Source: Syntrophomonas sp. UBA4922 (GTDB lineage: Bacteria > Bacillota > Syntrophomonadia > Syntrophomonadales > Syntrophomonadaceae). Taken from it: DNA of 7,621 bases. The position numbers were made by a program, and so were the translations under genes. Where the stretch lies: positions 1-7,621 of the forward strand of contig DHBS01000048.1 of NCBI GenBank assembly GCA_002398825.1, in the 5' to 3' direction. A model generated the notes under the pieces. The model was not told where the DNA came from and did no database searches. It worked only from the letters and a program-made list of their open reading frames with translations. Numbering within the stretch: position 1 is the first letter of the stretch; every line of letters starts with the position of its first letter. Of the stretch, positions 1 through 6,201 are shown in pieces.

Positions 1-202
1 TACCAGGAAATGGAAATCACTTCATTCCCTTCTTTCATAGCTTAATCAAAAACCTACACATAATCAAATTACCACAAAAACCAACTTTATCCTGCTCATT
101 CGCCGAATTTTACTGGTTTTTACCCAGAAAAATTAATGATAAGGCGGGTATGAACTGCTGCAAATCAAACATGAAAGACCGCTAAATGGGCATGAAAAGC
201 CT

Positions 203-225
203 GTCGTCAGCAAAACGACTTTTTT
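203..225 (+). terminator. weak hairpin with T-run, possible terminator
   Basis: GTCGT (203-207) can pair with ACGAC (215-219) over a 7-base loop, followed directly by six Ts (220-225). A second small hairpin, GGC (189-191) with GCC (199-201), lies just before it. The five-base-pair stem is short for an intrinsic terminator. It could end a transcript from the left or be the end of a small leader RNA. I do not recognise a known riboswitch class in the bases before it. Confidence 0.35.
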
Positions 226-233
226 CGTAAATT

Positions 234-248
234 ATTATCCCAGATAAT
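234..248. repeat. 6-bp perfect inverted repeat, possible operator
   Basis: ATTATC (234-239) and GATAAT (243-248) are exact reverse complements separated by CCA. The site lies about 130 bases before cheW in the probable promoter region, so a regulator could bind it. The half-sites are in the opposite order to a Fur box (GATAAT-N-ATTATC), so Fur is not indicated. In AT-rich DNA such a repeat can also arise by chance. Confidence 0.25.
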
Positions 249-378
249 GGAAGCCTTGAATTTAACGAAAAGACTAATAGATTTGATTAATTTTTTCGAT
301 TAAATACTACAAGGATTAAGTACCGGTAAACGGTGATAACGAATCATAAATTTATTCTTTGACAATGGAGGAGACAGC

Positions 379-852
379 ATGGCTGAAGAAATTCAATTGG
401 TGGTATTCAAACTCAAACAGCAGGATTCGGTATGTGAATATGGTGTGGGCGTAACCACCGTACAAGAGATTATACCCATGACTCAGCCGACCAGGCTGCC
501 TCAAACACCAGATTTTATTGAGGGCATTATTAACCTGCGCGGTAGAGTGATCCCTATTATCGATCTTAAAAAGCGCTTTAATATGGGCGCTTCGGATTTA
601 ACTGCAGAATCGCGCAGTGTGGTGGTTGAAGTGGGCGGTAAAACTGTGGGCATCATCGTTGATGAGGTCAGTGAGGTAATGCGCCTGCCGGTGGATAGTA
701 TCGAACCGCCTCCGGCAGTTATGGGGGCCATTGCTTCGGATTATATTACCGGAGTAGGAAAATTAGACAACCGGCTTTTAATTCTTTTGGATATGGATAA
801 AATATTAAATGAGGGCGAAAGAACGGAGCTATATGATTTCGCCGTACAATAG
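379..852 (+). CDS. cheW: chemotaxis coupling protein CheW
   Basis: The gene encodes a 157-residue cytoplasmic CheW, the adaptor that links chemoreceptors to the histidine kinase CheA in signalling arrays. The usual CheW length is about 140-170 residues and the protein is a single SH3-like CheW domain. Visible hallmarks are the segment from IIPMTQPTRLP (31-41) through FIEGIINLRGRVIPIIDL (46-63), with the conserved NLRG at 52-55, and a second subdomain with VGIIVDEVSEVMRLP (90-104). The ATG at 379 has a strong Shine-Dalgarno, GGAGGAG at 367-373, five bases upstream. A terminator follows at 873, and the upstream 378 bases hold no chemotaxis gene, so it appears monocistronic. CheA, CheY and receptors are not in the window. 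It may serve a chemotaxis pathway encoded elsewhere or a chemosensory system with another output. The family assignment is secure; the pathway is inferred. Confidence 0.95.
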   Translation: MAEEIQLVVFKLKQQDSVCEYGVGVTTVQEIIPMTQPTRLPQTPDFIEGIINLRGRVIPIIDLKKRFNMGASDLTAESRSVVVEVGGKTVGIIVDEVSEVMRLPVDSIEPPPAVMGAIASDYITGVGKLDNRLLILLDMDKILNEGERTELYDFAVQ

Positions 853-872
853 AGGTGAATGATTGATGAAAC

Positions 873-908
873 AGCCCTGAGATCCTGCAGGATTTCGGGG
901 CTTTCTTT
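873..908 (+). terminator. rho-independent terminator after cheW
   Basis: Bases 873-885 pair with 890-902 through 13 positions, including two G-U wobbles, over the four-base loop TGCA. The stem begins AGCCC and ends GGGCT and runs straight into TTTCTTT (902-908). It starts 20 bases after the cheW stop codon and separates cheW from the acpS operon. Confidence 0.85.
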
Positions 909-933
909 GTTGTACTGCAGATAATGCTGGAAA

Positions 934-939
934 GGGGGG
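934..939 (+). promoter_or_regulatory. ribosome binding site fixing the TTG start of acpS
   Basis: A run of six Gs preceded by AAA (931-939) lies six bases before the TTG at 946. It is the only Shine-Dalgarno-like sequence near the amino end of the AcpS homology, and it supports TTG rather than any internal ATG as the start. A possible -10 (GATAAT, 920-925) lies just upstream but has no good -35. Confidence 0.7.
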
Positions 940-945
940 TACATA

Positions 946-1311
946 TTGTTAATTGGTATAGATATAATTGATATTGACAGGGTGAGAAATGTGGTCTGCC
1001 GGACGCCGCGTTTTTTAAAAAGGGTTTATACTGAAGCAGAGCTCAACTATTGTATGAGCAAGAAGAACCCATATCCTTCATTAGCGGCTCGTTTTGCCGC
1101 CAAGGAAGCAGTGCGCAAACTGCATCCGGCCCTGGCCGGCTGCAGGTGGCAGGAAATCGAGGTGAACTTGAATCCGGACGGCAGCCCAACCCTCTGTTTG
1201 CACGGCCGGGCCCGGCGGGCCCAGTTGGATGCCGGGCTGGCGGCTCCAAGCATAAGTCTATCCCACTCAGCCCAACAGGCTGTAGCAGCGATAATCACTG
1301 CGAAAGGATGA
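946..1311 (+). CDS. acpS: holo-[acyl-carrier-protein] synthase AcpS
   Basis: AcpS transfers the 4'-phosphopantetheine arm of coenzyme A to a serine of apo-acyl carrier protein, activating it for fatty acid synthesis; it is a Mg-dependent cytoplasmic enzyme. The 121-residue product matches the short bacterial AcpS type. It has the N-terminal motif GIDIIDIDR (4-12) with the metal-binding Asp at 6, the central FAAKEAVRK (50-58) with the metal-binding Glu at 54, and the C-terminal SISLSHSAQQAVAAII (102-117). Translation starts at TTG, chosen because the family motif begins three residues later and a G-rich ribosome binding site lies six bases upstream. The stop is four bases before the start of nnr and the nnr ribosome binding site overlaps the acpS end, so the two are probably translated together. 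The adjacency of acpS, nnr and alr is typical of Firmicutes. Confidence 0.95.
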   Translation: MLIGIDIIDIDRVRNVVCRTPRFLKRVYTEAELNYCMSKKNPYPSLAARFAAKEAVRKLHPALAGCRWQEIEVNLNPDGSPTLCLHGRARRAQLDAGLAAPSISLSHSAQQAVAAIITAKG

Positions 1312-1315
1312 AGAC

Positions 1316-2875
1316 ATGAAACTGGTAAATTCTCAGGAAATGAAACAGATTGACAGTAAAGCAATAAATGATTATATGATACCGGGCCTCGTATTGATGG
1401 AAAATGCCGGGATTCGCACTGTGGAAATAGTTGAAGAGATACTGGACGGTGCGGCGGGCAAAACCGTGTTGGTCCTGGTGGGAAAAGGCAACAACGGCGG
1501 TGACGGGTTGGTTATCGCCCGGCACTTGATGAATTCCGGAGCGCAGGTTTTTGTATTCGCGCTGGGCAGACCCGAGGCATTCCCGCCAGACGCCAGAACC
1601 AATTTTGAAATCCTCAAGAAAATGGGGGGGCAGTTTTATGAACTGCAGCAAGAAGCAGACTTGGACAGCTTGATGATCTGTCTTCTAAATAGCGATCTAA
1701 TCGTCGACGCTCTTTACGGCAACGGTTTTAAGGGCAGACTGAACGATTATGAAGCCCGTCTGGCTGACATGGTCAACTGGTGCAAAAAGCCGGTAGTGGC
1801 CGTGGATATCCCTTCCGGGGTTGATGCGGATACCGGCCTGGTTCACGGTACCGCCATCAGAGCCACTCACACAGTCTGCTTTGCTCTGCCCAAAATCGGC
1901 CTGGTATTGGAACCGGGCAAGGACTATGTCGGCACCTTGAGCGTTGCGGATATCTCTATACCGCGAACGCTCTTGCTGGATAATCAACTGAAAACCAACC
2001 TTATCACTGCTGATATGGTAGGTCCTTTTATCAAGCTGCGTCCGGCGGAATCCCACAAGGGAACTTTTGGCCATGCCCTGGTGATCGGCGGCTCGGTGGG
2101 CCTTACCGGGGCTGTGGTGATGGCCTCCTATGCCGCCCTGCGCACTGGGGCCGGATTGGTTACAGCCGCACTGCCCGAATCTTTGGCGCCTATTGTCGAC
2201 GGCGTCATCACTGAGGTGATGGCAGCCCCGCTGCCTGAATCCGGTGAGGCTTTGATCGGCTTGGAGGCTGTGGCGGTTTTGGACAATCTGATGGGTACCG
2301 TATCAGTTGCGGCCATAGGACCTGGTATGTCAGGTCATGCTGAAGCCGCGGCGGTCATGCGGCACGTTCTGCAGCGGGCCGGTATTCCGCTGGTGATCGA
2401 TGCCGATGGTTTAAATGCTCTGGTGGGCAATACCGACATATTTAAAGATCGGCAGGTACCTATCGTCTTGACCCCGCATCCCGGGGAGATGTCCCGTCTG
2501 ACCGGCAAGAGCATAGCCGAGATTCAGGCCGGCCGCCTGGAAGTAGCCCGCCATTATGCAGTGGAGTGGGGCGTGACCCTGGTCTTGAAGGGAAACAAGA
2601 CCGTGGTAGCCGACCCTTTCGGCAATCTGTATATAAATATCATTGGCAACCCGGGTATGGCAACAGCCGGCAGCGGGGATGTTCTGTGCGGCATTATAAC
2701 CGGCTTGATCGCCCAGGGATTAAAGGCTACTGAAGCTGCTGTAGCAGGCGTTTATCTGCATGCCCGGTGTGGAGACCGGGTGGCTGAACAAAAAGGGCAG
2801 CGCGGCTTGGTAGCCGGGGATATGATTGCGGTCTTGCCAGAAATCCTGTGTTCGTTTGAGAACCAGACCTTGTAA
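1316..2875 (+). CDS. nnr: bifunctional NAD(P)HX epimerase / ADP-dependent NAD(P)HX dehydratase
   Basis: This 519-residue cytoplasmic enzyme repairs hydrated, inactive NADH and NADPH. The N-terminal domain (about 1-215, YjeF_N/NnrE) interconverts the R and S epimers of NAD(P)HX. The C-terminal domain (about 228-515, NnrD, ribokinase-like fold) dehydrates the S form using ADP. The NnrE part shows VGKGNNGGDG (55-64), DLIVDALYGNGFKG (127-140) and DIPSGVDADTG (164-174). The NnrD part shows HKGTFGHALVIGGS (247-260), VIDADGLNAL (360-369), TPHPGEM (386-392) and the nucleotide-binding loop NPGMATAGSGDVLCG (445-459) with the catalytic-type Asp 455. The length fits the fused YjeF form, and both domains look intact. 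The ATG at 1316 has AAAGGA (1303-1308) as its ribosome binding site. The gene follows acpS by four bases, and a 78-base gap without a convincing terminator leads to the CBS gene. Confidence 0.96.
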   Translation: MKLVNSQEMKQIDSKAINDYMIPGLVLMENAGIRTVEIVEEILDGAAGKTVLVLVGKGNNGGDGLVIARHLMNSGAQVFVFALGRPEAFPPDARTNFEILKKMGGQFYELQQEADLDSLMICLLNSDLIVDALYGNGFKGRLNDYEARLADMVNWCKKPVVAVDIPSGVDADTGLVHGTAIRATHTVCFALPKIGLVLEPGKDYVGTLSVADISIPRTLLLDNQLKTNLITADMVGPFIKLRPAESHKGTFGHALVIGGSVGLTGAVVMASYAALRTGAGLVTAALPESLAPIVDGVITEVMAAPLPESGEALIGLEAVAVLDNLMGTVSVAAIGPGMSGHAEAAAVMRHVLQRAGIPLVIDADGLNALVGNTDIFKDRQVPIVLTPHPGEMSRLTGKSIAEIQAGRLEVARHYAVEWGVTLVLKGNKTVVADPFGNLYINIIGNPGMATAGSGDVLCGIITGLIAQGLKATEAAVAGVYLHARCGDRVAEQKGQRGLVAGDMIAVLPEILCSFENQTL

Positions 2876-2953
2876 AATAAATGCAGGCAGTTCAATAGTA
2901 TACGGCAAACCAGTCCACAATAAGAACAGGTTTTTATAATAGGAGGAAAAACT

Positions 2954-3409
2954 ATGCTGGCTAGAGATATAATGACCCGGGAAGTTTACGCGGCACGGCC
3001 TGATGATAAGGTGGACCGCATTACTCACCTCATGCTGGAAAATAAAATCAGCGGCATTCCCGTAGTGGATGAGAATGACCATGTAGTAGGCATAATCACC
3101 GAAAAGGACTTAATGATCAGAGCCAAAGAACTCCGGGTTCCTTATTATGTCACCCTATTTGACAGTATTATCTTTCTGGAGAACCCCATAAGATTTAATA
3201 ATGAGGTCAAGAAGTATACCGCCACCAAGATCAAAGACGCCATGACCAGTAAAGTAGTGACAGTGGAGGAGGATACCCCGGTTTCCGAAGTGGTTAAGCT
3301 CATGCAGGAGAAGAAGATTAACCGCGTTCCGGTGGTGCGCAATCACAAGCTGGTGGGAATAATCACCCGCAATGATATTCTGAAGGTTCTGGTAAGCAAA
3401 CATGGATAA
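2954..3409 (+). CDS. two-CBS-domain protein
   Basis: The 151-residue protein consists almost wholly of a Bateman module. CBS domain 1 spans about residues 1-56 and CBS domain 2 about 93-151. Their internal repeat is easy to see: RDIMT (4-8) with KDAMT (94-98), KISGIPVVD (31-39) with KINRVPVVR (121-129), and VGIITEKDLM (45-54) with VGIITRNDIL (134-143). A linker of about 35 residues with VTLFDSIIFLEN (66-77) separates them; similar linkers occur in stand-alone CBS proteins of Clostridia. There is no signal peptide, membrane segment or attached catalytic domain. Such modules usually bind AMP, ATP, S-adenosylmethionine or related ligands, so a sensory or regulatory role is likely but the target is unknown. 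The ribosome binding site AGGAGG (2941-2946) is ideal. The 3' end overlaps alr by eight bases, suggesting translational coupling. Confidence 0.92.
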   Translation: MLARDIMTREVYAARPDDKVDRITHLMLENKISGIPVVDENDHVVGIITEKDLMIRAKELRVPYYVTLFDSIIFLENPIRFNNEVKKYTATKIKDAMTSKVVTVEEDTPVSEVVKLMQEKKINRVPVVRNHKLVGIITRNDILKVLVSKHG

Positions 3410-4520
3410 TAGAAGACCGACCTGGGCGGAGATTGACCTCTCCGCTCTTGAACACAATATAACTACAATACGGAGTTACCTCAAGCCCCCCACCCGGCTG
3501 ATGGCAGTTGTCAAAGCCAATGCTTACGGTCATGGCGTTCTGGAGACAGCTGCGGTATGCGTCGCCCGGGGCGTTGATTTTTTGGGGGTGGCAACCCTGG
3601 ATGAGGCCATTCCGCTGGTTGAGGCCGGAATAAAACTGCCCTTATTGGTTCTGGGCTATGTACCCGGTGAATTCGCTGAGCAGGTGATTGAGCATAATAT
3701 CCGGACTGTGGTATACGAAAAAGATTATGCGCGGGAGCTGTCGCGAGCCGCACAGCAGATGGGAAAAGACGCCTTAATCCATTTTAAAATCGACACCGGA
3801 ATGGGGCGCTTGGGTTTCCCTGCCAATGCCTCCGGAATCGCGGAGGTATTGGAGATCTCTGCCTGGCCCGGACTTAGAGCGGAGGGCCTCATGACCCATT
3901 TTGCAGAATCGGATTGTCCCGACCGGGCTTATACCCTGCAGCAGATCCGGCGTTTTCAGGATTTTAACCGGGAATTGGAAAACCGCCAACTAAAGATTGC
4001 CATCAAACACTGTGCCAACAGCGCCGCTATAGTAAGCTATCCCGAGGCTCATTTCGATATGGTGCGGGCTGGCATCATGCTCTACGGTTTATATCCATCC
4101 CCGTCCATGAAAGCCCTGGATCTGGATATCATTCCTGCCATGACGCTGAAAAGCCGGGTCAGTTTCGTAAAGACCCTGTCTTGCGGAGAGTCAGTGAGTT
4201 ACGGGCGCACCTTTCTCTGCAGCGAGGACACCGAGGTGGCTACCGTGCCGATAGGTTATGCCGATGGATATAACCGCCTCCTATCCAACCGTGCGTACGC
4301 GATGGTCAAGGGCATTAAAACCCCTTTGATCGGTACCGTTTGCATGGATCAATGCATGTTCGCTCTGCCCGGAGGGGCTAATGTCAAAGTGGGGGATGAG
4401 GTCATTCTGTTCGGCAAGCCCGAAGACGGGATCACTGCCGATGACCTGGCCGAAATGATCGGCACCATAAACTACGAGATCGTAACCACTATCACCTCAC
4501 GGGTGCCGCGAACCTACTAA
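3402..4520 (+). CDS. alr: alanine racemase
   Basis: Alr is the pyridoxal-phosphate enzyme that makes D-alanine from L-alanine for peptidoglycan. The 372-residue length and both domains (N-terminal barrel, C-terminal beta domain from about residue 245) fit the family. Visible key residues are the PLP lysine K38 in VVKANAYGHG (36-45), K129 and R136 in HFKIDTGMGRLGF (127-139), R222 in VRAGIMLYGL (221-230), the catalytic tyrosine Y267 in VSYGRTF (265-271), M315 in CMDQ (314-317) and Y358 in INYE (356-359). These positions correspond closely to the Geobacillus stearothermophilus enzyme, where K129 is carbamylated. The ATG at 3402 overlaps the end of the CBS gene by eight bases and has only a poor ribosome binding site, so its translation probably depends on the upstream gene. 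The toxin-antitoxin pair follows, as in Bacillus. Confidence 0.97.
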   Translation: MDNRRPTWAEIDLSALEHNITTIRSYLKPPTRLMAVVKANAYGHGVLETAAVCVARGVDFLGVATLDEAIPLVEAGIKLPLLVLGYVPGEFAEQVIEHNIRTVVYEKDYARELSRAAQQMGKDALIHFKIDTGMGRLGFPANASGIAEVLEISAWPGLRAEGLMTHFAESDCPDRAYTLQQIRRFQDFNRELENRQLKIAIKHCANSAAIVSYPEAHFDMVRAGIMLYGLYPSPSMKALDLDIIPAMTLKSRVSFVKTLSCGESVSYGRTFLCSEDTEVATVPIGYADGYNRLLSNRAYAMVKGIKTPLIGTVCMDQCMFALPGGANVKVGDEVILFGKPEDGITADDLAEMIGTINYEIVTTITSRVPRTY

Positions 4521-4542
4521 CCTTAAATGTGTAATATTGGAT

Positions 4543-4571
4543 TTGCGAGAGAACAAGCCTGACCATATAAT
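4543..4571 (+). promoter_or_regulatory. sigma-A promoter of the toxin-antitoxin pair
   Basis: TTGCGA (4543-4548) and a perfect TATAAT (4566-4571) are separated by exactly 17 bases. Transcription would begin near 4578, giving a leader of about 33 bases with the GGAGGTG ribosome binding site inside it. CATAT-A-ATATG (4564-4574) is a short inverted repeat over the -10 box and could be an operator for autoregulation by the ribbon-helix-helix antitoxin; this last point is only inference. Confidence 0.75.
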
Positions 4572-4596
4572 ATGAATATCGGGACAGACTTTCGCC

Positions 4597-4603
4597 GGAG
4601 GTG
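4597..4603 (+). promoter_or_regulatory. ribosome binding site selecting the TTG start of the antitoxin
   Basis: GGAGGTG, a near-full complement to the 16S rRNA tail, lies seven bases before the TTG at 4611. The in-frame ATG at 4572 overlaps the promoter -10 box, would lie upstream of the predicted transcription start, and has no ribosome binding site. TTG at 4611 is therefore the likely start. Confidence 0.85.
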
Positions 4604-4610
4604 TTTTGTT

Positions 4611-4877
4611 TTGCCAGCCTCAAAAAGGATCATTATCACAGTACCAGAAGCATTGCTTTTCGAAATGGACTCTGTAACTGTGACTGAGAGCAAAAATCGC
4701 AGCGAAATAGTTCGCGAGGCGATTCGTTTTTATCTGGGAGAACGCAGGCGCCTCTTGATTCTTGAACAGATGAAAAAAGGTTACCTGGAAATGGCAGCGA
4801 TAAATTTGAGCATTGCGTGTGAAAATATAGGAGAAGAAGAGGCCTTGGTGAACTGCATAGAAAAATTATTGGAGTGA
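4611..4877 (+). CDS. ndoAI: EndoAI/MazE-type antitoxin, ribbon-helix-helix
   Basis: The 88-residue product is the labile antitoxin that binds and blocks the toxin encoded seven bases downstream. Residues about 5-43 form a ribbon-helix-helix DNA-binding domain (RIIITVPEALLFEMDSVT, then NRSEIVREAIRFYL). The C-terminal part (about 50-88) contains MKKGYLEMAAINLSIACE (54-71), which closely resembles the toxin-binding tail of Bacillus subtilis EndoAI (RRGYMEMAKINLNIS). This separates it from the swapped-hairpin MazE of Escherichia coli. Start choice: TTG with a strong GGAGGTG site, placed downstream of its own promoter; an in-frame ATG at 4572 would add 13 residues but lies before the expected transcription start. 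Like other antitoxins of this class it probably represses its own promoter, alone or with the toxin; that is inferred. Confidence 0.93.
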   Translation: MPASKRIIITVPEALLFEMDSVTVTESKNRSEIVREAIRFYLGERRRLLILEQMKKGYLEMAAINLSIACENIGEEEALVNCIEKLLE

Positions 4878-4884
4878 GGCTTCC

Positions 4885-5232
4885 ATGATTAAAAGGGGCG
4901 AAATCTATTACGCTCAGCTTAACCCGGTAGTAGGCTCGGAGCAAGGTGGTATCAGGCCTGTTCTGGTGGTACAGAACGATATAGGAAATCAGTACAGTCC
5001 CACCACTATAATCCTGGCTATTACCTCGCAGATTAATAAAGCCAAGCTTCCCACCCATGTTGAACTCAAAGGAGAAGATTTCGGTTTAGAAAGGGATTCG
5101 GTGATTTTAGCGGAACAGATCAGGACCATTGATAAAACCCGTTTGAAGCAGCGGATTTCAGTTCTAAACGAGGATACTATGGCGAAGGTCAATCAGGCCT
5201 TGAGTGTGAGCATTGGTTTAAGCGAGATCTAA
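4885..5232 (+). CDS. ndoA: EndoA/MazF-type mRNA interferase toxin
   Basis: This 115-residue protein belongs to the PemK/MazF family of sequence-specific endoribonucleases that cut single-stranded mRNA. It aligns almost end to end with Bacillus subtilis EndoA (116 residues). Conserved stretches are MIKRGEIYYAQLNPVVGSEQ (1-20), GGIRPVLVVQND (21-32), AKLPTHVEL (53-61) and RDSVILAEQIRTIDK (70-84). The likely catalytic pair is R24 in GGIRPV and T47 in AITSQ, matching R25 and T48 of EndoA. No lesion is visible, so the toxin is predicted to be active. The ATG at 4885 follows the antitoxin stop by seven bases, with GGAG (4871-4874) as ribosome binding site, so antitoxin and toxin are co-translated. 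The Bacillus enzyme cuts at UACAU; the target here cannot be read from the sequence. Confidence 0.96.
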   Translation: MIKRGEIYYAQLNPVVGSEQGGIRPVLVVQNDIGNQYSPTTIILAITSQINKAKLPTHVELKGEDFGLERDSVILAEQIRTIDKTRLKQRISVLNEDTMAKVNQALSVSIGLSEI

Positions 5233-5276
5233 TACATACTCCGGTTGAAAAATAATTGCATAGCGAAAGCATCCCG

Positions 5277-5306
5277 ACAGGTCTTGGCAAAAGACCTGTT
5301 TCTTTT
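5277..5306 (+). terminator. rho-independent terminator after ndoA
   Basis: ACAGGTCTT (5277-5285) and AAGACCTGT (5291-5299) form a perfect nine-base-pair stem over a five-base loop (GGCAA), followed by TTTCTTTT (5299-5306). It closes the toxin-antitoxin transcript and probably any read-through from the acpS-alr unit. Confidence 0.88.
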
Positions 5307-5342
5307 GTCTATACTGGTGCATATCTTGTAAAAATGGATCAC

Positions 5343-5359
5343 CGATCTTAAAAAGATTG
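5343..5359 (+). repeat. small hairpin directly before the peptidase C26 ribosome binding site
   Basis: CGATCTT (5343-5349) can pair with AAGATTG (5353-5359), with one G-U pair and a three-base loop. It ends one base before GGGAGG (5361-5366), the ribosome binding site of the next gene. A stem this close could tune translation, but it may have no function. Confidence 0.3.
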
Positions 5360-5373
5360 CGGGAGGATATGAA

Positions 5374-6066
5374 ATGAAACCAGTGATCGGCATTACCTGT
5401 GACGTTTTTGCGGAAAATGGTCAGTTAACCCTGCGCAGGCAGTATCTCGATGCGGTGGTGCAGGCGGGCGGTATTCCGGTGGTGCTGCCGCCAATGCAGG
5501 AAATGAGCCTGGTTAGCGGTTCTCTCAATATTTGCCAGGGGTTATTGCTGTCCGGCGGCGGAGATCTGGATCCCAGCTACTGGGGCGAGCTGCCTTCACC
5601 AGCTCTGGGGCACATTAGCCCGGTCAGGGACTATTTTGAAATTGCTTTGACCAGGATGGCCTTAGCCTCCGGCCGACCTGTTTTGGGCATATGCCGCGGC
5701 ATACAGGTTTTAAATGTAGCCGCCGGAGGAACCCTTTGTCAGGATCTGCAGACCGGAATGAGCCACCAACAAAATGCCCCGCGCAACCACCTTTTTCATG
5801 ATATATTTATTGAAAAGCAAAGCAGGCTGGGCCGCATTTACCAGGCTTCCAGGATGCGGGTCAACAGCTTTCATCACCAGGCTGCAAAGCGGCTTGCTCC
5901 GGGCTTTGCCGTCACTGCTCTGAGCCCCGATGGTACTATTGAGGCTATTGAATTTGAAAGCGGATTTGCGCTGGGAGTGCAGTGGCACCCCGAGGATTTG
6001 GGGGATTTTGCTTCAAAGGCATTGTTTGAGGCCTTCATTGCCTCATCCCAGCTGCAGTTAGAGTAA
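5374..6066 (+). CDS. gamma-glutamyl-gamma-aminobutyrate hydrolase family protein (peptidase C26)
   Basis: The 230-residue cytoplasmic protein is a class I glutamine amidotransferase-like hydrolase of the PuuD/peptidase C26 type, which cleaves gamma-glutamyl amide bonds. Motifs in order: GITCD near the N-terminus (6-10), LLLSGGGDLDPSYWGE (57-72), the nucleophile elbow PVLGICRGIQVLN (102-114) with Cys 107, NSFHHQAAKRL (164-174), and GVQWHPED (201-208) with His 205 and Glu 207 completing the triad. The length is slightly below that of Escherichia coli PuuD (254). The ATG at 5374 has GGGAGG (5361-5366) seven bases upstream. A terminator lies before it, so it should have its own promoter, but I saw only weak candidates. 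No putrescine-pathway genes are nearby, so the substrate (gamma-Glu-GABA or another gamma-glutamyl compound) is open. The family assignment is secure. Confidence 0.93.
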   Translation: MKPVIGITCDVFAENGQLTLRRQYLDAVVQAGGIPVVLPPMQEMSLVSGSLNICQGLLLSGGGDLDPSYWGELPSPALGHISPVRDYFEIALTRMALASGRPVLGICRGIQVLNVAAGGTLCQDLQTGMSHQQNAPRNHLFHDIFIEKQSRLGRIYQASRMRVNSFHHQAAKRLAPGFAVTALSPDGTIEAIEFESGFALGVQWHPEDLGDFASKALFEAFIASSQLQLE

Positions 6067-6073
6067 TTAAAGC

Positions 6074-6091
6074 AGGCTGTTCCGTCAGCCT
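6074..6091. repeat. 6-bp hairpin after the peptidase C26 gene
   Basis: AGGCTG (6074-6079) and CAGCCT (6086-6091) are exact reverse complements with a six-base loop, eight bases after the stop codon. No T-run follows, so it is not a standard intrinsic terminator. It might stabilise the 3' end of the message. The rest of the gap up to 6186 shows nothing I can name. Confidence 0.3.
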
Positions 6092-6187
6092 CCTGGTCAA
6101 CATCCCTCATAATTGCGGGCAGGCAGATAATGGCTAATCATTTAAGCGAACCGGGCGGGCTTTGAACACATATGATATGGTGTAGGG

Positions 6188-6195
6188 AAAGGAGA
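6188..6195 (+). promoter_or_regulatory. ribosome binding site selecting the amidohydrolase start
   Basis: AAAGGAGA lies six bases before the ATG at 6202. An in-frame ATG at 6172 has no comparable site and would add ten residues (MIWCRERRLF) that are partly encoded by the ribosome binding site itself. The start at 6202 is therefore preferred. Confidence 0.85.
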
Positions 6196-6201
6196 TTATT
6201 C

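Larger units (their letters stand above)
1..378. other. AT-rich non-coding region upstream of cheW
   Basis: This stretch of about 380 bases holds no gene I can support. Stops are frequent in all frames and no ribosome binding site is followed by an open frame. A short open stretch enters from the left edge and stops at 43-45; it could be the tail of an upstream gene, but 14 codons are too few to judge. The base composition is clearly more AT-rich than the genes that follow. Inside it are a weak hairpin plus T-run at 203-225 and a perfect inverted repeat at 234-248. I could not find a convincing sigma-A promoter or a sigma-D (motility) promoter for cheW, although one should lie between about 226 and 366. 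Confidence 0.7.

Noticed and set aside
102..109. GCCGAATT as a sigma-D (motility) -10 box for cheW
   Set aside because: No TAAA lies 14-16 bases upstream, and the match to GCCGATAT is only partial.
234..248. Fur box
   Set aside because: The half-sites are in the reverse order to the Fur consensus and spaced by three bases.
359..364. TTGACA just before cheW as a -35 box
   Set aside because: It overlaps the cheW ribosome binding site region and has no -10 at the right distance downstream (382-387 is GCTGAA).
1047..1364. Open frames on both strands overlapping acpS
   Set aside because: They overlap the clear AcpS coding frame and show no domain; they arise from the GC-rich codon use there.
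2907..2933. AAACC/GGTTT pairing plus T-run as a terminator after nnr
   Set aside because: Only five base pairs with a 17-base loop; too weak to call, so nnr and the CBS gene are treated as co-transcribed.
2912..2940. TATAAT at 2935-2940 as a promoter for the CBS gene
   Set aside because: It lies directly before the AGGAGG site (2941-2946); transcription would start at or after the ribosome binding site and lose it. The -35 match (TCCACA) is also weak.
4572..4610. ATG at 4572 as start of the antitoxin
   Set aside because: It overlaps the -10 box, precedes the likely transcription start and has no ribosome binding site. The added residues do not resemble the family.
5305..5334. TTGTCT and TAAAAA as a promoter for the peptidase C26 gene
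   Set aside because: Both boxes are poor matches and the first overlaps the T-run of the ndoA terminator. It is possible but not supportable.
6172..6201. ATG at 6172 as start of the amidohydrolase
   Set aside because: The strong ribosome binding site at 6188-6195 serves the ATG at 6202, and the family homology begins there.
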